This document shows, in pieces, positions 34,607-42,142 of a stretch of 42,142 nucleotides of DNA. Positions within the stretch are counted from its first letter, which is position 1. The number at the start of each line of letters is the position of its first letter. Source of the DNA: a virus; IMG/VR virus record IMGVR_UViG_3300042485_000684, positions 1-42,142 of that record. One strand, 5' to 3'. The position numbers were made by a program, and so were the translations under genes. The notes under the pieces are model-generated. The model saw only the letters and a program-made list of their open reading frames with translations. It ran no database searches and was not told where the DNA came from.

Positions 34607-37162
34607 ATGGCTGATATTGATTTTACAACGATGCAACAAGAAATTCAGGCAATGGCCGAGAGATTTGGTACGACCACTGATGGGTTAAGTGATTTCATTA
34701 AAGTTACCGGCAAAGGTACAAAAGAATTTAAAAAGCAAATTGAAGATCTTAATAAAGAAATTAAGAAAGGTCAAGCTGGTTACGCCCAACAGAAAAAAGT
34801 ATTAGACGAATTAAATGATGCACTGTCTGAATTAGGTGATACCACCGATGATGCTGCAAAAACAAGCAAAAAACAATCATTGTTAGCTGAGCGTGATGCT
34901 TTAGCGCATTCTGCAATGATGCGTGGAGTTACGGAAGATGTAGCTGACGGAGTAACCAAATCAACAGTATCTATGGTTCAGGGTGCTGGTGCATTTGTTA
35001 AAGGTCTGCAGGCAAATCAATCAGCGGCACAATTATCAGGCGATTTATTTAAAATAGGAATTGATGTTGCGGCTGCAGGAATAAAAACTGCAGGTGGCGC
35101 CGCTGAGAAATTCGGTAGCAAAATGATGGACGCTAAAAACCCATTTGTTGCAGCAATTGGTATGGTTACCACTGGGTTGGGTATGGTTGCAAACGCAACT
35201 GCGGAAACTGCTGCCAAAGTAGCAAAATTTGCTGTTGACGTAGCACAGGTAGAAGTAGAAAAAACATACAAAGCATTTAATTCAATGAGTGCTAGTGGTG
35301 CTATGTTTGCTGATGGTATGACCGGTATGCGTAATGCTGCTGGTGCAGCAGGCATGACAGTTGATTTATTTGCTAATGTATTAAAGAATCAAAGCGCAAA
35401 CATAGGTGCTAGTGGATTGGGTATAAACGAAGGTGCTAAACGAATTGGCGGTGCACTAACCGCTGGTGGTGCATCAATGAAGAAAAATTTACTTAATCTT
35501 GGTTACGGGTTTGAGGAACAAGCTGAATTAGTTGCAGAAACAATGAAATCTATGCGTGGTAGCACATCAGGACCACTGAGAGCAAGTAATCAGCAAGTAG
35601 CAGAACAAACACAAAAATATGCAGAAAATTTACGTATCATTGCTGCTATAACCGGCGAAGATGCTAAGAAAAAAATGGCTCAAGTGCAAGATGAAGCAAA
35701 TCAACTTGCGTTTCAACAAAAATTAGCAAAAAAATCTCCAGAAGAACAAGCCGCAATTATGCGAGCTTTCTCAAACATGAATTCGTTACAACGTAAGAAT
35801 TTTATGGATATGGTTAACTTTGGCAGTGTGATTAATTCTCAAGGTGCATCTGCAGCAGCTTTAAGTGGTGGCCTGCGTGATAGTGTATCAGAAGCATATC
35901 AAAACTATCAACAAGGTACATTAGATGATGCAAAAATGCGTAATATTAATGCTCGTGAAAACGGGAGAATGCAAAAAGAATTCTTAGATCAAACTAGCAT
36001 TGGGTTGGTAGATGCTGCCGGAATACCTGGTCACGCAAGTGACTTAGCTAAATCGTTTATGCAATCAATTAATGAAATTAAACTAGCTACTCCTGAAGCA
36101 ATTAAAGCCGGGGAAAAAGCGGCTAAAGACCAAGAAAAAACTACCGATGGATTAACTAAAGGTGTAGTTGACGCAGAAACTGCTGCAATGGAGTTAAAAA
36201 AATCTCTACAAAACATATTAACTCCGGCAATCATGGATTTTGCTAATCTTTCTAAAAAGATGCTGCGTAGTGTTCAAGATACATTGGATGAGTATGGTTA
36301 TGGTAAAACTAAAGAACAAAAAGCTTCTGATGAGAAGAACACTAGAATATTAAAAAATCAATATACTAAAGAGTACGGCGGCTTTGGCGAAATGCGATAT
36401 CAACAAGATTTAGCCGCATGGAATAAAGAACAAGCACGAAATAAAGAACTACAGCAACTTAAAGAAGACGGTGATATCGAAGGATACAATGCAGAATTAG
36501 CTAAGATTGCTGATGAAAAGAAACGCATGGAAAATCTACGTGCTATGGGCATGGCTCAACCTGAACGAGCACCTAGCATGATAGAAAACTACATGAAAGG
36601 TATTAGTAAACATGCTAACGGTGGTTCAATACGAGCCGGCGCTACTGGAATAGTAGGTGAAGCAGGGCCTGAGCTTGTCAGCGGTCCTGCAAGTGTAATA
36701 AGTGCCGCAACAACTGAAAAGTTTATAACAGCCGCAAACACAACAAACACTGACACAGTTAAAGTCTTGCAAGGTGCTATACGATCTTTAGAAAGCATGA
36801 TGTCAGGGCTTAAAAGAGTTAAAGCTGAAGAAAGTGAAGATCTTGCAAGCATGCTCTACGAAGGAACTCTAGGAGGATCTGATTTTAAACCTGCAACGTG
36901 GGCAACAAACAGCAGCATAACCGCACAAGGCGGTGCACAAGGGATGGCTGAAATGATGAAGGGCTGGGTAGCTGACCTGCAAAATCCAGAAGAGCAGCGT
37001 AATAGTAGCGGTGCTAGCGTAGTGCAAGATTCTGCAAGTAACGAGCACATTAAGAGCCTGGCAGAAAATACTATTAGAATGGTTGAAGAAATGAAACGTA
37101 TGAATGAAGCTATGTATACTAATAACAAGTATACATCGGGAATTTTACAGAACAGCTATTAG
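34607..37162 (+). CDS. Tail tape-measure-like protein
   Basis: An 851-residue protein. Residues of about 30-80 are charged and helical (EFKKQIEDLNKEIKKGQAGY). Residues of about 110-300 are long Ala/Gly-rich helices with hydrophobic patches, and a charged coiled region follows. Near residue 680, HANGGSIRAGATGIVGEAGP followed by ELVSGPASVIS is the 'GEAGPE' signature common near the C-terminus of tape-measure proteins. In T4, gp29 fixes tail length and starts in the hub; this protein is longer (851 versus 590 aa) and shows no clear gp29 sequence match, so gp29 is the functional guess. It lies divergent from gp26 and just before gp20, with its own late promoter. Confidence 0.68.
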   Translation: MADIDFTTMQQEIQAMAERFGTTTDGLSDFIKVTGKGTKEFKKQIEDLNKEIKKGQAGYAQQKKVLDELNDALSELGDTTDDAAKTSKKQSLLAERDALAHSAMMRGVTEDVADGVTKSTVSMVQGAGAFVKGLQANQSAAQLSGDLFKIGIDVAAAGIKTAGGAAEKFGSKMMDAKNPFVAAIGMVTTGLGMVANATAETAAKVAKFAVDVAQVEVEKTYKAFNSMSASGAMFADGMTGMRNAAGAAGMTVDLFANVLKNQSANIGASGLGINEGAKRIGGALTAGGASMKKNLLNLGYGFEEQAELVAETMKSMRGSTSGPLRASNQQVAEQTQKYAENLRIIAAITGEDAKKKMAQVQDEANQLAFQQKLAKKSPEEQAAIMRAFSNMNSLQRKNFMDMVNFGSVINSQGASAAALSGGLRDSVSEAYQNYQQGTLDDAKMRNINARENGRMQKEFLDQTSIGLVDAAGIPGHASDLAKSFMQSINEIKLATPEAIKAGEKAAKDQEKTTDGLTKGVVDAETAAMELKKSLQNILTPAIMDFANLSKKMLRSVQDTLDEYGYGKTKEQKASDEKNTRILKNQYTKEYGGFGEMRYQQDLAAWNKEQARNKELQQLKEDGDIEGYNAELAKIADEKKRMENLRAMGMAQPERAPSMIENYMKGISKHANGGSIRAGATGIVGEAGPELVSGPASVISAATTEKFITAANTTNTDTVKVLQGAIRSLESMMSGLKRVKAEESEDLASMLYEGTLGGSDFKPATWATNSSITAQGGAQGMAEMMKGWVADLQNPEEQRNSSGASVVQDSASNEHIKSLAENTIRMVEEMKRMNEAMYTNNKYTSGILQNSY

Positions 37163-37164
37163 GC

Positions 37165-37172
37165 TATAAATA
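37165..37172 (+). promoter_or_regulatory. Late promoter (TATAAATA) of gp20
   Basis: CTATAAATACAC, a perfect match, two bases after the stop of the tape-measure-like gene. AAAGAGAA lies between it and the ATG at 37197. It is the clearest late promoter in the window and probably drives the head gene series. Confidence 0.78.
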
Positions 37173-37196
37173 CACTATCGTAAAGAGAATATAACT

Positions 37197-38912
37197 ATGT
37201 CATGGAAAAAGCACTTTCGAACCGCAAACACTGGCGGACAACTAAGTCCAATCAGTGGAATTAACAATTCAGCAGATCCAAGCTATCGCAACTATCAAAG
37301 CCAATTGCCCGAAGTGTATATTGGCCACCCAAATCGTACCGAGCGTTATAATCAGTATGAACAAATGGACATGGACAGTGAAGTTAATGCAGCTCTTGAT
37401 ATCATTGCAGAATTCTGCACACAGCCAAATACAGAAAACGGTACAGGCTTTGATTTATTCTTTAAAGAAGATCCAACAGATAACGAAGTTAAATTACTTA
37501 AAGATCAATTGCTACAATGGGTTAATCTAAATCAATTAAACAAACGTCTATTTAAACTTGTACGTAATACATTAAAATACGGTGATCAAGTATTCTTACG
37601 TGACCCAGAAACATTTAAATTATACTGGACAGAAATGGGCAGTGTAATCAAAGTTATTGTTAATGAAGCAGAAGGCAAAGAGCCGGAACAATACGTAATT
37701 AAAAATCTTAATCTTAACTTTCAAAACTTAACTGCGACAGCATTAAGCTCAAGCGACACTTATACGAATCACCCACAACAAGGTGGTAGTGGCGGTGCAG
37801 GTTCATACGTACAACCTAATGTTCCGTACAGTGGCGGTTCACGCTTTAGTCATGCACAAAACGAAGCAGTGCTAGATGCAGAACATGTAGTGCATATTAG
37901 TCTAACAGAAGGCTTAGATGTTAACTGGCCGTTTGGTACTAGTATTCTTGAAAGCATATTTAAAATCTTTAAACAAAAAGAACTGTTAGAAGACGCTATT
38001 ATTATCTATCGTGTACAACGTGCACCGGAACGTCGTGTATTTAAAATTGACGTAGGTAATATGCCCACACACATGGCCATGGCCTTTGTGGATCGTATTA
38101 AAAATGAAGTACATCAACGTCGTATACCTACACAAACAGGTGGCGGACAAAATATGATGGATGCTACTTACAATCCACTATCGACTAACGAAGATTTTTT
38201 CTTTCCAGTCGGCGCAGAAGGACGTGGTTCAAGTGTTGAAGCATTACCAGGCGGTAGTAACCTAGGTGAAATTACAGACTTACGTTTCTTTACTAATAAA
38301 ATGTTCCGTGGCCTGCGTATTCCTAGCAGTTACTTGCCTACAGGTAGTGATGACAGCGCATCTACATTTAATGATGGTAAATCTACAACTGCATTAATTC
38401 AAGAATGGCGCTTTAATCAATACTGTATGCGTTTACAAACTATGATAGTTGAAAAACTAGACAACGAGTTTAAAATGTTCATGCGCTGGAGAGGTATTAA
38501 CATTGATGGCCAGCTATTTGAACTACGCTTAAATGAACCGCAAAACTTTGCCAAATACCGTCAAGCAGAAGTTGATGCGGCACGTATACAAGCATTTACA
38601 TCATTGGAACAAACACCATATTTAAGTAAACGTTTCTTATTAGAACGCTACTTAGATCTAAGTGAAGAAGAAATGCAACGTAATGATGAGCTATGGGCAG
38701 AAGAACGAAATTCTACTCCGGATAATGTTGATACTGATGCTGGTTTACGTGCTGTTGATGTTACTCCAGCAGGTATAGAAAGTGATTTAGATAATTTAGA
38801 AATGCCTGATTTAACTGCTGAACCAGCACCAGGAGTAGAACCAGGTGCATTACCTGCAACAGGTGCTGAACCAGCAGTACCAGCAACACCTACTGCACCT
38901 CCTGGTTTATAA
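37197..38912 (+). CDS. 20: Portal vertex protein gp20
   Basis: A 571-residue homologue of T4 gp20 (524 aa), which forms the dodecameric portal that starts prohead assembly, docks the terminase and joins the neck. Diagnostic blocks are YEQMDMDSEVNAALDIIAEF near residue 55, VQRAPERRVFKIDVGNMPTH, SYLPTGSDDSASTFNDGKST and QEWRFNQYCMRLQ. The core scaffold around residues 60-500 is full length. An unusual Pro/Ala/Glu-rich tail of about 35 residues (EPAPGVEPGALPATGAEPAV) extends the C-terminus and is probably disordered. The gene follows a perfect late promoter and leads the head gene series in T4 order (20, core proteins, 21, 22, 23). Confidence 0.96.
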   Translation: MSWKKHFRTANTGGQLSPISGINNSADPSYRNYQSQLPEVYIGHPNRTERYNQYEQMDMDSEVNAALDIIAEFCTQPNTENGTGFDLFFKEDPTDNEVKLLKDQLLQWVNLNQLNKRLFKLVRNTLKYGDQVFLRDPETFKLYWTEMGSVIKVIVNEAEGKEPEQYVIKNLNLNFQNLTATALSSSDTYTNHPQQGGSGGAGSYVQPNVPYSGGSRFSHAQNEAVLDAEHVVHISLTEGLDVNWPFGTSILESIFKIFKQKELLEDAIIIYRVQRAPERRVFKIDVGNMPTHMAMAFVDRIKNEVHQRRIPTQTGGGQNMMDATYNPLSTNEDFFFPVGAEGRGSSVEALPGGSNLGEITDLRFFTNKMFRGLRIPSSYLPTGSDDSASTFNDGKSTTALIQEWRFNQYCMRLQTMIVEKLDNEFKMFMRWRGINIDGQLFELRLNEPQNFAKYRQAEVDAARIQAFTSLEQTPYLSKRFLLERYLDLSEEEMQRNDELWAEERNSTPDNVDTDAGLRAVDVTPAGIESDLDNLEMPDLTAEPAPGVEPGALPATGAEPAVPATPTAPPGL

Positions 38913-38932
38913 TATTTTAGGTAAATAATATT

Positions 38933-39157
38933 ATGAATCTACTTGAAATATTTAATTCTGAATTAGTGCAACAGCACCAAACTGAAAAGGATGATAACAC
39001 TTCTTTAAAGTTGTCTGATCTGCGTAAAACTAAATTAACATTAACTCAACTACATCGTTTACGTATTATGAACGATGTACGTAGATTAGAAAAAGAGCAA
39101 GACTTAGAACGAGTAAGATCGCAGTACAAGCCAGCCGAAGTCGCACCTCCGATGTAA
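38933..39157 (+). CDS. Small protein at the gp67 position, unknown
   Basis: A 74-residue charged protein with LKLSDLRKTKLTLTQLHRLR followed by IMNDVRRLEKEQDL, predicted helical, and a short Pro-rich end (PAEVAPPM). A similar small protein follows gp20 in other aquatic T4-like phages, as far as I recall. In T4 this place is held by gp67, a prohead core protein, but I see no clear sequence match. AGG lies 11 bases before the ATG. No enzymatic motif is visible. A role in core or scaffold assembly is inferred from position. Confidence 0.6.
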   Translation: MNLLEIFNSELVQQHQTEKDDNTSLKLSDLRKTKLTLTQLHRLRIMNDVRRLEKEQDLERVRSQYKPAEVAPPM

Positions 39158-39213
39158 TTATCAATCAAATTCAATCAAAAAACACGCATTTAACTTCGAT
39201 TTTTCAATAAACC

Positions 39214-39221
39214 AGTAAATA
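39214..39221 (+). promoter_or_regulatory. Candidate late promoter of the acidic core protein gene
   Basis: AGTAAATAAT keeps the TAAATA core of the late box. The predicted start, near 39228-39230, coincides with the first base of the hairpin at 39230-39253. Confidence 0.4.
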
Positions 39222-39229
39222 ATATTACA

Positions 39230-39253
39230 GAGATATTACGTAACGTAAATCTC
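39230..39253 (+). other. Hairpin in the 5' leader of the acidic core protein mRNA
   Basis: GAGAT, a bulged A, TTACG, loop TAA, CGTAA, ATCTC: ten pairs with one bulge. No U-run follows, so it is not a terminator. It lies upstream of AAGGAG (39273-39278) and could stabilise the mRNA or be a processing site. Confidence 0.6.
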
Positions 39254-39284
39254 ACCTAGACAGACACAATTTAAGGAGTTCTTT

Positions 39285-40055
39285 ATGAACAAGTATGAAC
39301 AGTTAATAGAACACATCATTAATGATGAAACTGATAAGGCTCGCGAATTATTCCACAACATCGTTGTTGAAAAATCACGTGACATTTATGAAAGCCTAAT
39401 CGACGAAACAGATTTAGAAGAAGTCGGCGGCAACAAAGTACAAGGTTACATGGATGAAGTTACTATCGATGAACAAGGTATCAGCGAAGAAGATGAAGGC
39501 GCTGGCGAATTTGAAATGGACAGCGAAGAAGGCGAATTAGAAAACGACTTTGATAACTCAGGTGATTTAGATTCACACGAAGAAGAGCACGGTGACGTTG
39601 AAACACGTGTTGATGATTTAGAGTCAGCATTAGACGAACTTAAAGCTGAATTTGATGCTTTAATGGCTGGCGAAGAAAATGAACCAGAACACGCTGATAT
39701 GGATTTTGGCGGCGATGACGAAGCTCCAGCTGAAGAAGAATTTATGGAAGCTGAAGAATGTGATACAGAAGAAGACGAAGAAGAAGAATTAGATGAAACT
39801 ATCGTTCGTGAATATGTAGAAAAAGTAGCTGCTCCAAGTAATACTGCTGCTAAAGCAACATCACCTGTAGCTAAGAAAAATGATATGGGCGGCTCTGCTA
39901 AAAATATTGCACAAGGTGACACTGGTGCAGATGTTACAGCTGAAAAAGCACAAAAAATGAATACAAAAAATATTAATGTTCCTGGTGGCAAAGCTGGTAA
40001 CGCTTTTTCAAATAAAGAAAAAGTAGCAACTACAGAGTCACGTAAAAGCAAATAA
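39285..40055 (+). CDS. Highly acidic prohead core/scaffold-type protein
   Basis: A 256-residue protein. A basic/helical start (MNKYEQLIEHIINDETDKAR) precedes a very acidic middle (residues of about 45-180) with long Glu/Asp runs and a coiled-coil segment (VETRVDDLESALDELKAEFD). The C-terminal 70 residues are Lys/Ala/Gly-rich. It sits between gp20 and gp21, where T4 has gp67 and gp68. Acidic core proteins of that kind fill the prohead and are cut by gp21, so a similar fate is likely, although cleavage sites are not proven. It follows an AAGGAG ribosome site and a leader hairpin. Its opposite strand shows a Ser-rich ORF that is a codon artefact. Confidence 0.68.
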   Translation: MNKYEQLIEHIINDETDKARELFHNIVVEKSRDIYESLIDETDLEEVGGNKVQGYMDEVTIDEQGISEEDEGAGEFEMDSEEGELENDFDNSGDLDSHEEEHGDVETRVDDLESALDELKAEFDALMAGEENEPEHADMDFGGDDEAPAEEEFMEAEECDTEEDEEEELDETIVREYVEKVAAPSNTAAKATSPVAKKNDMGGSAKNIAQGDTGADVTAEKAQKMNTKNINVPGGKAGNAFSNKEKVATTESRKSK

Positions 40056-40069
40056 TTTAGGATACTAAA

Positions 40070-40711
40070 ATGGCTTCATACTTAAAAGAAAACTTAACCT
40101 TTGACAATGCTAGAATGGAAATTCTAACAGAAGATAGTCATGACGGTAAAGGTAAGAATCTTTATATGAAAGGCATATTCATTCAAGGTGGCGTAAAGAA
40201 CCACAACGAGCGAGTGTATCCAGTAAATGAAATTAGCAATGCCGTAACAAATATTAACGAACAAATCAAGGGTGGCTACAGCGTTTTAGGCGAAGTCGAT
40301 CACCCAGATGATTTGAAAATTAATTTGGACCGTGTAAGTCACATGATTACAGATATGTGGATGGACGGTCCTAACGGCTTTGGTAAATTAAAGGTTCTCC
40401 CTACTCCAATGGGTAAGTTAGTAGAAACAATGTTGGAAAGTGGAGTTAAACTTGGTGTTAGTTCTAGAGGTAGCGGTAACGTTAGCGAAAGTAACGGCCA
40501 AGTGAGTGACTTTGAAATAGTCACAGTAGATGTAGTTGCGCAACCTAGTGCTCCTAATGCATATCCAACAGCGATTTACGAAGGACTGATGAATATGCGT
40601 GGCGGACACAAGGTATTCGAAATGGCAAAAGAAGCCAGCGCAGATCAAAAGGTACAAAAATATTTAAAAGAGCAGGTTACTCGCTTGATTAAAGATTTAA
40701 AATTAAAATAG
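40070..40711 (+). CDS. 21: Prohead core protease gp21
   Basis: A 213-residue serine protease, the same size as T4 gp21 (212 aa). The catalytic triad is visible: H78 in GEVDHPD, S131 (or S132) in LGVSSRGSG and D154 in VTVDVVAQP. The N-terminal strand MKGIFIQGGVKNHNERVYP is also typical of the family. gp21 cuts the core, scaffold and major capsid proteins before DNA packaging. AGGA lies 9 bases before the ATG, and the gene is 14 bases after the acidic core gene. Confidence 0.95.
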   Translation: MASYLKENLTFDNARMEILTEDSHDGKGKNLYMKGIFIQGGVKNHNERVYPVNEISNAVTNINEQIKGGYSVLGEVDHPDDLKINLDRVSHMITDMWMDGPNGFGKLKVLPTPMGKLVETMLESGVKLGVSSRGSGNVSESNGQVSDFEIVTVDVVAQPSAPNAYPTAIYEGLMNMRGGHKVFEMAKEASADQKVQKYLKEQVTRLIKDLKLK

Positions 40712-40720
40712 GAGATCAGT

Positions 40721-41821
40721 ATGTTAACAGCTATCAAGCCATTGTTAGATAGTGGCATCATTAACGAAGATACTCAAGCAGCTATTACTGAAGCTTGGGA
40801 ATCACAAATTAATGAAGCTCGTGAACAAGTTCGTGCAGAATTGCGCGAAGAATTTGCGACACGCTACACTCATGACAAACAAGTAATGGTTGAAGCTCTA
40901 GACAAAATGGTTACTGAAAGTCTTACTGCCGAACTTAATGAGTTCGCCAATGAGAAACAAGCTCTAGCAGAAGACCGCGTGAAATTTAAACGTCACATGG
41001 TTGAAAGCGCAAGCAAATTTAATAACTTTTTAGTTAATAAATTAGCTGAAGAAATCAAAGAATTACGCACAGATCGCAAAGTTCAAAACGAAGCAACTGC
41101 TAAGTTAGAAAATTTTGTTATCAAAGCGTTAGCTGAAGAAATCAAAGAGTTCGATGCTGACAAGAAAGCAGTTGTTGAAACTAAAGTTAAACTAGTAGCA
41201 GAAGCTAAAGAAAAATTAGCAAAACTACAAGAAGCTTTTGTTACACGTTCGGCTAAACTTGTTAAAGAATCAGTAGCACAAAATCTAGGCACAGAACTGA
41301 CCCAATTAAAAGAAGACATCCAAGCTGCTCGTGAGAATATGTTTGGTCGTCGCTTATTCGAAGCATTTGCTAGCGAATTCTCAGTAACTCATTTAAATGA
41401 GAACAAAGAAATTGCTAAATTGCATCAAACTATTGAAGCTGTTAAAGCTGATTTAGCTGAAAGCAAAAAAGTAATTGCAGAAAAAGAAGCTCTAGTTGAG
41501 TCAAAAAACCGTGAAGTACGTGTAATTACAGAAAGTGTTAACCGTAAGGACACACTTAATGGATTACTAAAAACATTAAATAAAGAGAAAGCAAGCGTAA
41601 TGGCAAGCCTACTCGAAGGTGTGCAGACAGCAAAATTGCAAGCTGCATACGACAAGTATCTACCAGCAGTTTTAAACAACTCACAAGCACCAGTAAAGGC
41701 TGAAAAGTCTGTACTAGCTGAGAGTCGTGTAGAAGTAACTGGTGATAAATCTGCTAAAACAGTAAATTTAGAAACCAACAACAACGTTGTTGAACTAAAA
41801 CGTTTAGCAGGGCTAAAGTAA
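40721..41821 (+). CDS. 22: Prohead scaffold (core) protein gp22
   Basis: A 366-residue, almost wholly helical and charged protein matching T4 gp22 (269 aa) in position and type: an N-terminal MLTAIKPLLDSGIINEDTQA and long coiled-coil heptads. A unit of about 37 residues is repeated in tandem near residues 100-150 (FLVNKLAEEIKELRTDRK and FVIKALAEEIKEFDADKK), which helps explain the extra length. NMFGRRLFEAFASEF near residue 207 is a family-like block. The C-terminus ends VVELKRLAGLK. gp22 forms the inner scaffold on which gp23 assembles and is degraded by gp21. AGGAGAT precedes the ATG. Confidence 0.9.
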   Translation: MLTAIKPLLDSGIINEDTQAAITEAWESQINEAREQVRAELREEFATRYTHDKQVMVEALDKMVTESLTAELNEFANEKQALAEDRVKFKRHMVESASKFNNFLVNKLAEEIKELRTDRKVQNEATAKLENFVIKALAEEIKEFDADKKAVVETKVKLVAEAKEKLAKLQEAFVTRSAKLVKESVAQNLGTELTQLKEDIQAARENMFGRRLFEAFASEFSVTHLNENKEIAKLHQTIEAVKADLAESKKVIAEKEALVESKNREVRVITESVNRKDTLNGLLKTLNKEKASVMASLLEGVQTAKLQAAYDKYLPAVLNNSQAPVKAEKSVLAESRVEVTGDKSAKTVNLETNNNVVELKRLAGLK

Positions 41822-41851
41822 TACAAAAACTTATAAAAGGAAAATAAAGAA

Positions 41852-42142
41852 ATGACAACCCAACTATTAGAAGGCCGTTGGAACGAAACTAAGGATGCCC
41901 TGTTAGAAGGTCTACAAGGTTCAAAACGTTCTACAATGTCCGTAATCTTAGAAAACACACGTAAACACTTGGCAGAAAACGCTTCAGCTGGTGCAACAGC
42001 AGTAGGTAACGTTGCTACACTAAACCGCGTAATTCTTCCAGTAATTCGTCGTGTAATGCCAACAGTTATTGCAAATGAAATCGTTGGTGTACAACCAATG
42101 ACAGGTCCAGTTGCACAAATTCACACTCTACGTGTGCGTTAT
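41852..42142 (+). CDS. 23: Major capsid protein gp23, N-terminal part (cut by window edge)
   Basis: The first 97 codons are present. The start MTTQLLEGRWNETKDALLEG precedes NRVILPVIRRVMPTVIANEI and VGVQPMTGPVAQIHTLRVRY, the well-known gp23 block near T4 residue 100. The first roughly 60 residues would be the delta domain removed by gp21 during maturation. AAAGGAAA is a good ribosome site 9 bases upstream. The gene continues beyond 42142. Confidence 0.97.
   Translation, partial: MTTQLLEGRWNETKDALLEGLQGSKRSTMSVILENTRKHLAENASAGATAVGNVATLNRVILPVIRRVMPTVIANEIVGVQPMTGPVAQIHTLRVRY

Noticed and set aside
39446-40051. 201-codon Ser-rich ORF opposite the acidic core protein
   Set aside because: It is the reverse complement of Glu/Asp-rich codons (GAA/GAT read as TTC/ATC and shifted to Ser); an artefact of composition.
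41425-41958. 177-codon minus-strand ORF across gp22 and gp23
   Set aside because: It crosses two well-supported genes and their intergenic ribosome site on the other strand; a shadow ORF.

Overview
The window is a late-gene (virion morphogenesis) region of a T4-like, contractile-tailed myovirus. It carries recognisable homologues of T4 gp5, gp6, gp20, gp21, gp22, gp23, gp25, gp26, gp46, gp47 and gp55, plus a gp53-like protein. The low GC content, the giant adhesin-like structural protein, the small Hc1-like protein and the shape of the gp26 region resemble aquatic (marine or freshwater) T4-like phages more than enteric ones. The host cannot be named from the sequence.

Layout. (1) Positions 1-25375, minus strand: one long block of closely packed baseplate and fibre genes, transcribed leftward. 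In transcription order: a putative tube-end/baseplate protein with GGY repeats, a gp53-like wedge protein, a 934-aa hub-associated protein, gp5 (spike with peptidoglycan hydrolase), gp25, gp6, a 4272-aa giant structural protein, a repeat-rich fibre, a 235-aa structural protein, and the start of another fibre gene. (2) Positions 25376-25499: a divergent promoter region. (3) Positions 25500-32765, plus strand: gp55 (late sigma factor), gp47, a radical-SAM plus two-ORF cassette nested between gp47 and gp46, gp46, a second radical-SAM gene, an Hc1-like nucleoprotein and a GIY-YIG nuclease-like gene. (4) Positions 32766-33420: about 650 bases without a gene. They hold a well-formed sigma70-type promoter, a very structured RNA of about 566 nt and an intrinsic terminator. 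I read this as a stand-alone large non-coding RNA gene of a class I do not recognise. (5) Positions 33421-34532, minus strand: gp26 and, in its -1 frame, a conserved-looking ORF with no usable start codon, reached through a U UUU UUC slippery heptamer. (6) Positions 34607-42142, plus strand: a tape-measure-like protein, the gp20 portal, two core/scaffold genes, gp21 protease, gp22 scaffold and the start of gp23 major capsid protein.

How the parts work together. gp55 would direct host RNA polymerase to late promoters with a TATAAATA-type element; several such elements sit upstream of the structural genes. gp46 and gp47 form the recombination nuclease. gp20, the core proteins, gp21, gp22 and gp23 build and mature the prohead. 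The leftward block builds the baseplate and fibres. The gp26/-1 ORF pair sits beside the tape-measure gene, as tail-assembly chaperone pairs of the lambda G/GT type do.

The most interesting items are the roughly 566-nt structured RNA with its own promoter and terminator, the probable programmed frameshift at gp26, and the radical-SAM cassette inside the gp47-gp46 pair.
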